From Clostridia bacterium (GTDB taxonomy: Bacteria; Bacillota; Clostridia; Christensenellales; Borkfalkiaceae): DNA of 10,750 nt. The position numbers and the translations under genes are program-made. Shown piece by piece: positions 1 through 6,143 of this stretch. The notes under the pieces are model-generated. The model had not been told where the DNA came from, did not search any database, and worked only from the letters and a program-made list of their open reading frames with translations. Where the stretch lies: positions 1 to 10,750 of the forward strand of contig CAAGLC010000071.1 of NCBI GenBank assembly GCA_900770685.1, read 5' to 3'. The number at the start of each line of letters is the position of its first letter. Position 1 is the stretch's first letter.

Positions 1-338
1 ATATTTCAGAAAACTTTAACATAACGCAAGAAGAAGTTGTTATTGCAATTGATAGCGTTAAAATGCCTTTATCAATATATGATAAGTATGAAGATGAAGA
101 AGACGGACAAGAACTTATAGATAAAATTGCATACGTTGATAATGAAGAAAAAACCGTTGAAAAATTACATTTATCAAATATAATTAACGCGCTTAATGAA
201 AGAGAGAAAAAAATAGTTATTTTAAGATATTTTAGGGATAAAACACAAAGTGAAATTGCAAAAAACTTGGGGGTTTCTCAGGTGCAGGTTTCAAGATTAG
301 AAAACAAAATTATCGAGAAAATGCGGTTAAATTTTTAA
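1..338 (+). CDS. sigF: Sporulation RNA polymerase sigma factor, SigF type (3' end only)
   Basis: Only the C-terminal ~112 residues are in the window. The frame is open from base 3 and the true start lies upstream; the internal ATG at 63 is not credible because the preceding ~20 codons also read as sigma region 3 (ITQEEVVIAIDSVK). The end is a sigma-70 region 4 helix-turn-helix: LNEREKKIVILRYF, then KTQSEIAKNLGVSQVQVSRLE, which should contact the -35 element. The TQSEIA/SQVQVSRLE wording is characteristic of the sporulation sigma factors SigF and SigG, and closer to SigF (SigG more often reads TQMEVA/SQAQVSRLE). SigF directs early forespore transcription. The following spoVAC gene fits SigF, since spoVA genes lie next to the spoIIA-sigF operon in Bacillus. 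SigG is the main alternative because the discriminating N-terminal part is missing. Confidence 0.8.
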   Translation, partial: ISENFNITQEEVVIAIDSVKMPLSIYDKYEDEEDGQELIDKIAYVDNEEKTVEKLHLSNIINALNEREKKIVILRYFRDKTQSEIAKNLGVSQVQVSRLENKIIEKMRLNF

Positions 339-352
339 CCGTATTTTTTTTA
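321..352 (+). terminator. Intrinsic terminator overlapping the sigma factor stop codon
   Basis: The arms CGGTTAAA (324-331) and TTTAACCG (334-341) are perfect inverted repeats and extend outward by a G-T, a T-A and an A-T pair to 321-344. A run of T follows (344-351). The stem contains the last sense codons and the stop codon (336-338) of the sigma gene, so transcription should end immediately after translation does. The stem is AT-rich and the literal loop is only 2 nt, so in practice the innermost pairs open. Confidence 0.75.
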
Positions 353-450
353 TTTTCTAACCAATAATAATTATATGAAAAGCGATAAAAATTTTGAATA
401 TTTGAAAACTATAGACGTTCGTGAAACGTTGTTTAAGGAGAAGAAAAATC

Positions 451-927
451 ATGATGAAAGAAATCAAAAAAACTGAAGATTTCGTTAACGAAAATTATAT
501 TCAATACGTTAAGTCGGTTAGTCCTAAAACAAAAGAAAAAAGAACGCTGTTTCGAGCCTTTTTTGTGGGTGGAATTATATGTTGTATTGGGCAAGCGCTA
601 AGATACTTTTATCTATACGTTTTTAACGTTGCGGGAGATCAATTATCGGCTTGGGTCTCAATGACGATGATATTTTTAGGTGCTCTATTAACAGGGCTAG
701 GAGTGTACGATAGAATAGGTAAATATGCAGGTGGTGGTTCAATCGTACCTATTACCGGTTTTGCCAATTCCGTAGTGTCTCCGTCAATGGAATTTAAGAC
801 GGAAGGATACGTTTACGGTGTCGCTTCAAAGATGTTCGTTGTTGCCGGACCGATAATAGTTTTCGGTGTAGTTGGTAGCGTTTTAGTGGGGTTAATTTAT
901 TATTTTATAGTGTATCCTTCCATTTGA
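451..927 (+). CDS. spoVAC: Stage V sporulation protein AC (SpoVAC), dipicolinate channel membrane protein
   Basis: This 158-aa integral membrane protein matches SpoVAC in length (about 150 aa in Bacillus) and in its signature stretches: FFVGGIICCIGQALRYFY near the first membrane segment, then LGALLTGLGVYDRIGKYAGG, then VPITGFANSVVSPSMEFKTEG and a C-terminal hydrophobic helix. SpoVAC is known as part of the SpoVA complex in the spore inner membrane, which moves Ca-dipicolinic acid into the forespore and releases it in germination; Bacillus SpoVAC forms a mechanosensitive channel. The start at 451 is chosen because AAGGAG at 435-440 lies 10 nt upstream; a GTG at 421 would place the Shine-Dalgarno sequence inside the gene. 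It stops with TGA. A terminator separates it from the sigma gene, so it probably has its own forespore promoter. Unusually, spoVAD and spoVAE do not follow. Confidence 0.93.
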   Translation: MMKEIKKTEDFVNENYIQYVKSVSPKTKEKRTLFRAFFVGGIICCIGQALRYFYLYVFNVAGDQLSAWVSMTMIFLGALLTGLGVYDRIGKYAGGGSIVPITGFANSVVSPSMEFKTEGYVYGVASKMFVVAGPIIVFGVVGSVLVGLIYYFIVYPSI

Positions 928-981
928 TAAAATTATGAGTGATTAAACCATTATTTTCCTTTATATATTTTATTTTTTCTA

Positions 982-1010
982 TTGACTAATTTATTGTATC
1001 AATATATAAT
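982..1010 (+). promoter_or_regulatory. Sigma-A promoter of the SGNH hydrolase/araC operon
   Basis: The -35 box TTGACT (982-987) and -10 box TATAAT (1005-1010) are separated by exactly 17 bp, almost perfect vegetative consensus. Transcription should start near 1016-1018, leaving a leader of about 40 nt before the ATG at 1059. Such a strong core promoter usually needs repression to be controlled, which makes the palindrome just downstream (1031-1043) relevant. No convincing terminator is seen between spoVAC and this promoter. Confidence 0.85.
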
Positions 1011-1030
1011 AAAAATGAGATAATTTGAGA

Positions 1031-1043
1031 AACGATAATCGTT
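1031..1043. promoter_or_regulatory. 13-bp palindrome AACGAT-A-ATCGTT, possible operator
   Basis: This is a perfect inverted repeat with 6-bp arms around one central base, lying downstream of the -10 box and ending just before the ribosome binding site (AGGAG, 1048-1052). The position, about +15 to +27 from the likely transcription start, is typical for a repressor roadblock operator. The binding protein is unknown; an odd-length symmetric site suits a dimeric repressor more than the AraC-type activator encoded downstream. Confidence 0.45.
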
Positions 1044-1058
1044 ATACAGGAGAATACT

Positions 1059-2123
1059 ATGGATATTTCAAGACTTGATAAAAATTTCTGCGAACAGGAA
1101 GCCAAAATTGAAAACGGCGAAAAAACATTTAAACTTCCTTGTGAACAAATTTCACTTTATGGAACTACCTACGACTTTGAAAGAGGTTGGTTTCAGCGTA
1201 TGCCGTACGAAAAGGCAAAAAGCGTATCTTATTTAGTTGAGGTTTTAAGTTCGACTACGGCAGGTGCTAGAGCACGATTTTCTACTGATTCACAAAAGTT
1301 TTCCTTAACCGTAAAGTATAAATATTTGGCAGAATCGTCAAATCAGTCAAGGCTTGGAGTGAGCGGTTTTTCTGTTTTTGAGGAAACGGACGACGGTTAT
1401 AAATACATTGGTGTTTGCTCTCCCAAAGCAGGAGATAGAGAAGGTTTTGCTAGAACGTTGAAACTTAAAGGTGAAATGAGCGATTATATCGTATTTTTTC
1501 CAACCTACAACGATTACATTACTGAAGTTTCGTTTACCTTTGACGAAGGGAGTGCTGTTTATCCTGGAAGAAAATATAAGTTTGATTTGCCTATATTATA
1601 TTATGGTTCTTCAATTACTCAAGGAGCGTGCTGTACTAAACCTGATAACGCTTACCAAGCTTATATTTCAAAATGGCACAACGTTGACTATTTAAACTTG
1701 GGATTTTCGGGTGGCGCTAAAGGGGAAGACGCTATGATAGAATATTTGTCAAGTGTGAAATCTAAGGTGTTTGTATGTGATTACGATTATAATGCATCAA
1801 CACCTGAACATCTAAAGAAGACGCACTATAGGCTATATAAAGCGTATAGAGATTCTAATCCAGATACGCCGATAATATTTATGTCTTCACCTAATTTTGA
1901 AAAAGATCCTGTGGATAGAAGAAAAAGGGAAAATATTATAAAAAAGACGATAAAACTTGCAAAAGAACAAGGGGATTTTAACGTTTATTTTGTAAGGGGC
2001 AAAGATATGTTTGGTAAAGAAGATCGCGAAAATTGTACTACCGATTCTACCCATCCAACTGATTTAGGTTTTTACCGTATGGCAAAAGCGCTTAATAAGG
2101 TTATAGCGCCGTTATTAAAGTAA
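1059..2123 (+). CDS. Cytoplasmic SGNH/GDSL-family hydrolase (probable carbohydrate esterase)
   Basis: This 354-aa protein has two domains. Residues ~1-170 look like the beta-sandwich that precedes many SGNH hydrolases (GxDLY-like; here SGFSVFEE). Residues ~175-354 are the catalytic SGNH domain: block I GSSITQG with nucleophile Ser185, block II GFSG with Gly218 for the oxyanion hole, block III DYDYN with Asn245, and block V DSTHP with Asp329 and His332. All four signature blocks are intact. The layout resembles the Lipase_GDSL_3/SGNH_hydro_2 group, whose members are mostly esterases removing acetyl or other acyl groups from sugars. There is no signal peptide, so it should work in the cytoplasm, consistent with action on sugars brought in by the transporter encoded downstream. 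AGGAG at 1048-1052 fixes the start. Substrate and acyl group are not readable from the sequence. It is followed 9 bp later by the AraC-type regulator. Confidence 0.88.
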   Translation: MDISRLDKNFCEQEAKIENGEKTFKLPCEQISLYGTTYDFERGWFQRMPYEKAKSVSYLVEVLSSTTAGARARFSTDSQKFSLTVKYKYLAESSNQSRLGVSGFSVFEETDDGYKYIGVCSPKAGDREGFARTLKLKGEMSDYIVFFPTYNDYITEVSFTFDEGSAVYPGRKYKFDLPILYYGSSITQGACCTKPDNAYQAYISKWHNVDYLNLGFSGGAKGEDAMIEYLSSVKSKVFVCDYDYNASTPEHLKKTHYRLYKAYRDSNPDTPIIFMSSPNFEKDPVDRRKRENIIKKTIKLAKEQGDFNVYFVRGKDMFGKEDRENCTTDSTHPTDLGFYRMAKALNKVIAPLLK

Positions 2124-2132
2124 TAAATTACG

Positions 2133-2969
2133 ATGAAGCATATTTATAATCCAACAAATGTTTTTAAATATTTGCATTGCATTGATGTAGGGTATTATGA
2201 TTCTGAAAACGTTCAGACCTTGAGTGCTGAAAAGGATGAGAAAAAAAATAATCCTTTTTATACGTTGTTCGTTGTTGTTTCCGGAGAGGGAAATATAAGT
2301 TATAACGACGTGTCTTTGACTGTGAAAAGTAAGGATATTTTTATACTTTCGCCGTGTGAAAAGTTTCTAAACGAGCCTAAGGGGAAAAAGCACTATAAGT
2401 ATTATTGGATGACCTTTGAAGGAAAGGAGTTTGACAACTATTTTCATTATAAGAAGTCGCTCGTTAATAGTATAATTAGGGGCGTGAGCAGTGATAAAAT
2501 CGTTTTCATGTTTTCAAGACTGTTTGCAAAATATTCTCAAGAAACTATAAACGAAGAACTTTTACTTGCTATTTTGTTTGAGATTCTTGTTTTGCTAGAT
2601 GCAAAAAAGGTCTACGGTGATGATAACGATTACGTTAATAAAATTGTTTTTATTATCAATAACAACTTTGATAATCCGACGTTTAATATTAAATCCATCT
2701 CCGACAGTTTACACTTAAGTCACTCTTGGCTATGCGCTTTTTTCAAGAAATCAACGGGGCGTACCATGCAGCAATATTTGATCGATTTAAGACTAGACAA
2801 GGCGGAAGAAATGTTAATAAATACAAACATGAGCGTAGGGGACGTTGCGGCAATTTGCGGGTTTAAGGACGCGCTTTATTTTTCCACGTCGTTCAAAAAA
2901 CGTTTTAATTCTTCACCAATAAATTACAGATTGATTAAAAAACAAAAAAAACTATTGGAAATCAAGTAA
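2133..2969 (+). CDS. AraC/XylS-family transcriptional regulator with cupin sensor domain
   Basis: This 278-aa protein has an N-terminal AraC-type cupin-like ligand domain (roughly residues 40-95, including FVVVSGEGNISYNDVSLTVK and KYYWMTFEG) and a C-terminal pair of helix-turn-helix motifs (180-278). The first HTH is around IKSISDSLHLSHSWLCAFFKK; the second carries the family signature VAAICGFKDALYFSTSFKKRF, ending NSSPINYR. Such proteins sense a sugar and activate transport or catabolic operons. The gene begins 9 bp after the hydrolase stop and lacks an obvious Shine-Dalgarno sequence, so it is probably translationally coupled. It sits directly upstream of the sugar ABC operon, whose leader holds spaced direct repeats suitable for an AraC protein, making it the likely local activator. 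The sugar it senses is unknown. No key element appears missing. Confidence 0.92.
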   Translation: MKHIYNPTNVFKYLHCIDVGYYDSENVQTLSAEKDEKKNNPFYTLFVVVSGEGNISYNDVSLTVKSKDIFILSPCEKFLNEPKGKKHYKYYWMTFEGKEFDNYFHYKKSLVNSIIRGVSSDKIVFMFSRLFAKYSQETINEELLLAILFEILVLLDAKKVYGDDNDYVNKIVFIINNNFDNPTFNIKSISDSLHLSHSWLCAFFKKSTGRTMQQYLIDLRLDKAEEMLINTNMSVGDVAAICGFKDALYFSTSFKKRFNSSPINYRLIKKQKKLLEIK

Positions 2970-2984
2970 AAAACGCGTAGAATT

Positions 2985-3061
2985 GCCATTTTTTGCAAAA
3001 TTTATGGTATTTTTGCACATTTTTTATAATTTTGTAATTATCAAACGGCACTTTTGCTCAT
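2985..3061 (+). promoter_or_regulatory. Helically phased TTTTGC direct repeats, candidate AraC-type binding sites
   Basis: Three copies of a TTTTGC core lie on the same strand with the G at 2994, 3015 and 3056, so the spacings are 21 and 41 bp, near two and four DNA turns. Copies 2 (3006-3020) and 3 (3047-3061) agree at 12 of 15 positions as GGYAYTTTTGCWCAT; copy 1 shares only the TTTTTGCA core (2989-2996). AraC-family proteins commonly bind direct half-sites about 21 bp apart. A weak AT hairpin (ATAATT 3026-3031, AATTAT 3036-3041) lies between copies 2 and 3. The assignment to the adjacent regulator is inference. Confidence 0.5.
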
Positions 3062-3131
3062 AAAATTGTACTATCACGATAAAAAAACAAATGTAAAACA
3101 ATAAATAAACATATGTACGCTAAAACGTATT

Positions 3132-3142
3132 TATGATAAAAT
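3132..3142 (+). promoter_or_regulatory. Candidate -10 region of the ABC transporter operon
   Basis: Overlapping -10-like hexamers TATGAT (3132-3137) and TAAAAT (3137-3142) lie about 50-60 bp before the lipoprotein ATG. No good -35 hexamer is found 16-18 bp upstream of either, as expected for an activator-dependent promoter. In this very AT-rich leader such hexamers also occur by chance, so the assignment is tentative. Confidence 0.35.
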
Positions 3143-3161
3143 ATAAAAAAATGTTTTATTG

Positions 3162-3176
3162 TAACAAAATTTGTTA
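3162..3176. promoter_or_regulatory. 15-bp palindrome TAACAAA-A-TTTGTTA before the lipoprotein RBS
   Basis: A perfect inverted repeat with 7-bp arms around one base ends 4 nt before the AAGGAG ribosome binding site (3181-3186). It could be a repressor operator in the transcribed leader, or a weak RNA hairpin near the ribosome binding site. Its sequence differs from the palindrome at 1031-1043, though both are odd-length and occupy the same place relative to the ribosome binding site. Confidence 0.4.
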
Positions 3177-3191
3177 AAAAAAGGAGAGAAT

Positions 3192-5060
3192 ATGAAGAAA
3201 TTTATTGCATTCTTATTAAGTGCTTTTCTTTGTGTTGGTGCATGCTCAATCTTTGCAGGTTGTGGACCTGATGAAGATTATGGTAACACGGTAGTTATCG
3301 AGTATCGTACTGAAACGGAAGGAAGAAACGGTATTGGTACTGCGCACGCGTATGACCTCGCTGAACAATTTATGGAATATGCAAAAGACAACGTTTACGG
3401 TGATAAAAAAGGTGTAACTGTAGTTGTTTCTTGCGGAGACGTTAACATTGAGTCGCAAGGTCACAGTGGATATAACATTATGGAAGCTAACGCTGAAGGT
3501 GGTAACATTGCTAAATACGTTCGTTCGCAACATCTTGTTTGTATTGATGACGTTGTTAAGGAAAAATATGATGAAAGAGACGGTAAATTAGTTTCTATTG
3601 AAGATAAAATGAATCCTGCAACTCGTGGTGCATATATGGGGGACGAGGAACTTGATGGAACTAGAAAATACTATGCTGTTCCTGCATATAGTTATTCGCC
3701 TGGTTTAACTGTTGATGAAAACGCGTTTAACCGTTGGGGATATTGGTTGGCACAAGAAGGTGCTGATAATGCCGAGCCTTTTGATTCTGAATTAACTAAT
3801 GAAGAATATTGGTTCTGTAATGCAACTAACGGCGTTACCGCTCCTGCAAATAAATCTGCAGGTCCTGACCAAGAATTTGGTACTCAAGACGATGGAATGC
3901 CTGCAACCGTATTTGAATTAATTGCTCTTTGCGAGAGAATTAAAGCAGACGATAGATATCCTTTCACTGTATGTAAAAGTATTAATATGCACTCTTTCTT
4001 AATTCAAGGTTTGACTACTGCGCTTCTTGGTCAACAACAAGCTAGAACGATGTTTGACTATGATGGTGGTGAACTTGAAATCGTTACCGGATTTACCGAC
4101 GAACAATTGTTCCCTGGCTTAGATGAAAGTATTTCTAAGATAAGAAAGCCTATCGTTGAAACGGTTAATTTGACTCCTGAAAATGGATACTACGCTTCAT
4201 GGAACCTTGCTAAATATTATGCGGAATCATTTACGACGTTAGCATATCAACTCGATTGGTTTACTCCTTCTGCTTTCGTTTCTACTTATAGCAACAGAAC
4301 GGTTATGTACGATTTCTTTATGCAAGGATATGAGCCTCAGATTTCTGAAGTTGGTTTAATGCTTGTTGAAATGACCTTCTGGGTAAACGAAGCTAAGATT
4401 GATAATATTCCTGCTAAGTATGATTCTTGGTATAATGATGATGGACGTGAAGAAAGAAGAATGACTTGGCTTAGCATGCCAACTGCTCTTAATAGCGAAG
4501 ATCCTGATATTACTAGCAAAACTAGACAAACCGTTCAAGAATGTGGTACTTGTGCATTTGTTATAGCTGCTAACACCTTAGAAGATCCTAACCTTGTTGA
4601 AGCATGTAAAGATTTGATCCAATTCTATTGCTCAGACTATCAAATGGATAGGTGGACTAGGGAGGTTGGTCTTAACAAATCTATACCTAACGAGCTTTCT
4701 AAAGAAACTCAAGACAGCTTACCTTGGTATTTTGCTAAATTGAATGAACTTTATGCTACAAATATGGACGTTGTTTACGACTATGCTGAAAACGAGATTT
4801 ATAAAGCTAATCACGCTTCAATGTTCAAGGGTGGATATTGGGATTATAGACTTTCTCCAACCATCAATGGAAAATATATTAACTATGTTTGTACTTATTT
4901 GAGCACGTCCGGTGCTGACGTAAGACTTTGCTTTACTAGTAGCTTTATAACGTTTGACCAATGGAGTAGTGGTTACTATATGGGTGAGTTAGAACCGACT
5001 CAATCTTTAGATAAAAATGGAGATCCGATTGAGTTTGATGAGAGCACGCTCGATATATAA
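3192..5060 (+). CDS. Large extracellular solute-binding lipoprotein of a carbohydrate ABC transporter
   Basis: This 622-aa protein is probably the sugar-binding component of the importer whose permeases follow. It starts with a lipoprotein signal: basic MKK, a hydrophobic core, and lipobox F-A-G-Cys24, so mature Cys24 should be lipidated and tethered outside the membrane. The ATG at 3192 is preferred because AAGGAG (3181-3186) lies 5 nt upstream; the in-frame TTG at 3171 precedes that site. It is longer than the usual 400-450 aa of family 1 binding proteins. An acidic loop at residues 224-237 (GPDQEFGTQDDGMP) looks like a calcium-binding turn, followed by a FELIALCERIK helix. Many aromatic residues (such as YYASWNLAKYY and WYFAKLNELY) fit a carbohydrate-binding cleft. 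The permease context supports the role; the ligand is unknown. Confidence is high for lipoprotein/binding protein and moderate for sugar specificity. Confidence 0.85.
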   Translation: MKKFIAFLLSAFLCVGACSIFAGCGPDEDYGNTVVIEYRTETEGRNGIGTAHAYDLAEQFMEYAKDNVYGDKKGVTVVVSCGDVNIESQGHSGYNIMEANAEGGNIAKYVRSQHLVCIDDVVKEKYDERDGKLVSIEDKMNPATRGAYMGDEELDGTRKYYAVPAYSYSPGLTVDENAFNRWGYWLAQEGADNAEPFDSELTNEEYWFCNATNGVTAPANKSAGPDQEFGTQDDGMPATVFELIALCERIKADDRYPFTVCKSINMHSFLIQGLTTALLGQQQARTMFDYDGGELEIVTGFTDEQLFPGLDESISKIRKPIVETVNLTPENGYYASWNLAKYYAESFTTLAYQLDWFTPSAFVSTYSNRTVMYDFFMQGYEPQISEVGLMLVEMTFWVNEAKIDNIPAKYDSWYNDDGREERRMTWLSMPTALNSEDPDITSKTRQTVQECGTCAFVIAANTLEDPNLVEACKDLIQFYCSDYQMDRWTREVGLNKSIPNELSKETQDSLPWYFAKLNELYATNMDVVYDYAENEIYKANHASMFKGGYWDYRLSPTINGKYINYVCTYLSTSGADVRLCFTSSFITFDQWSSGYYMGELEPTQSLDKNGDPIEFDESTLDI

Positions 5061-5096
5061 TACTTGATAAAACAATTTAAATAGTGTTATTAAATA

Positions 5097-5132
5097 TTGC
5101 ATCTTCCCGCAAAAATTTGCGGGAAGATGCAA
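5097..5132 (+). terminator. Strong intercistronic hairpin between binding protein and permease genes
   Basis: A perfect 17-bp inverted repeat (5097-5113 with 5116-5132; GC-rich core CTTCCCGC/GCGGGAAG) lies 36 nt past the lipoprotein stop and 26 nt before the first permease. The following tract (ATATTTTTATTT) is only moderately U-rich, so it is probably a partial terminator and/or an mRNA 3'-end stabiliser rather than a full stop. Such hairpins after binding-protein genes are known to raise their expression above that of the membrane subunits. Confidence 0.8.
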
Positions 5133-5158
5133 AGATATTTTTATTTATAGGATGACTT

Positions 5159-6133
5159 ATGGAAGAAATAGTTTTGGAAAATAGTTCACCTAAAAAGGAT
5201 AATAGGTTGACTAGAGAAAAGAAGAGATTAATATTTTACGTGTTAATGCTTATTCTGCCTTTAGCTCAGTTTTTGATTTTTTACGTGTACGTTAATATTA
5301 GTAGTATTTTATTGGGATTTCAAAAATACACTGAAAAAGCTGGATCAATAGGCTACGATATAACTTTTACTTGGGATAACTATATATATGTTTTTAATTT
5401 TTTAGCAAAACCTCACAATTTGCCGTTGATTACTAACTCGCTTATATACTTCGTGATACATCTTGGCATTGGTACTACTTTGGCGTTGGTGTTCTCGTAT
5501 TATATTTATAAGCAATACGCTTTATCGCAATTATTTAGAGTTATATTGTTCTTGCCTCAAGTTATTTCTGGCTTAGTTTTGTCTTTGTTGTTTAACTACA
5601 TAGTTGAAGACGTTTACGTTTCAATATTTAATCTGCCAAAGAATCAAGGCTTGATGACTAATCCTGATACGCAGTTAGGGGCGTTGATATTTTATAACTT
5701 GTGGTTAGGATTTGGTACAAATATATTATTGTATTGTGGCGCGATGAGTGGTATTGATCCATCAATTACTGAAGCGTCAGAACTTGATGGAGTTAACGTT
5801 ATTCAAGAGTTTTTCTATATAACGTTCCCGATGATATTCTCAACGTTTACCACGTTTATTATTGCAAACGTTGCATCTATGTTTACTCAAACGTTGCATT
5901 TGTATACTATTTATGCTAGTAATGCGCCTGACGCCATGCGTACTCTAGGTTATCATATACAAATTTCAACGTTAAACGCTGGCTTGGCAGGGTCTAACTC
6001 TTCTAACCCGAACATACCTTACTTTTCACATCCTCAATTATCCGCTTTAGGTTTAATTATTACTCTTGTAATGTTGCCTATAACCTTTGGTATTAGAGCG
6101 ATGCTTGAAAGATTTGGACCGAGTGTTAATTAG
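5159..6133 (+). CDS. Carbohydrate ABC transporter permease, MalF/UgpA type
   Basis: This 324-aa inner-membrane protein has about six hydrophobic segments, near residues 27-50, 98-120, 128-150, 178-198, 226-248 and 292-315, after a charged cytoplasmic N-terminus. The coupling-helix EAA loop, which docks onto the ATPase, is visible as EASELDG at 205-211 followed by a ...FFYITFPMI ending, the expected E-A-A-x-x-x-G...P pattern with Ser in place of the second Ala. This is the first of two non-identical permeases, as in CUT1 sugar importers. AGGA at 5149-5152 supports the ATG at 5159. It lies behind the intercistronic hairpin and 10 bp before the second permease gene, so the pair is surely cotranscribed. 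The substrate is unknown. Confidence 0.93.
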   Translation: MEEIVLENSSPKKDNRLTREKKRLIFYVLMLILPLAQFLIFYVYVNISSILLGFQKYTEKAGSIGYDITFTWDNYIYVFNFLAKPHNLPLITNSLIYFVIHLGIGTTLALVFSYYIYKQYALSQLFRVILFLPQVISGLVLSLLFNYIVEDVYVSIFNLPKNQGLMTNPDTQLGALIFYNLWLGFGTNILLYCGAMSGIDPSITEASELDGVNVIQEFFYITFPMIFSTFTTFIIANVASMFTQTLHLYTIYASNAPDAMRTLGYHIQISTLNAGLAGSNSSNPNIPYFSHPQLSALGLIITLVMLPITFGIRAMLERFGPSVN

Positions 6134-6143
6134 GGAGGGGAGT

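Noticed and set aside
382..413. Possible SigG-type forespore promoter before spoVAC (GCGATA, 17 bp, AAAACTA)
   Set aside because: A SigG promoter is expected for spoVAC, but both boxes match the consensus only partly and AT-rich DNA offers many such matches; not firm enough to list as a feature.
421..450. Upstream GTG start for spoVAC
   Set aside because: It would put the AAGGAG ribosome binding site inside the gene and add ten residues not found in SpoVAC; the ATG at 451 is preferred.
928..981. Terminator search after spoVAC
   Set aside because: The stretch is T-rich near its end but no stem of useful length or GC content precedes the T run.
1026..1041. Possible CcpA cre site over GAGAAACGATAATC
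   Set aside because: The central CG and neighbouring A residues fit, but the flanking TG and CA positions do not; the sequence is better described as a simple palindrome.
3246..3533. Minus-strand open frame of 95 codons opposite the binding-protein gene
   Set aside because: It lies wholly antisense to a clear gene, has no ribosome binding site or recognisable domain, and reflects codon composition of the + strand gene.
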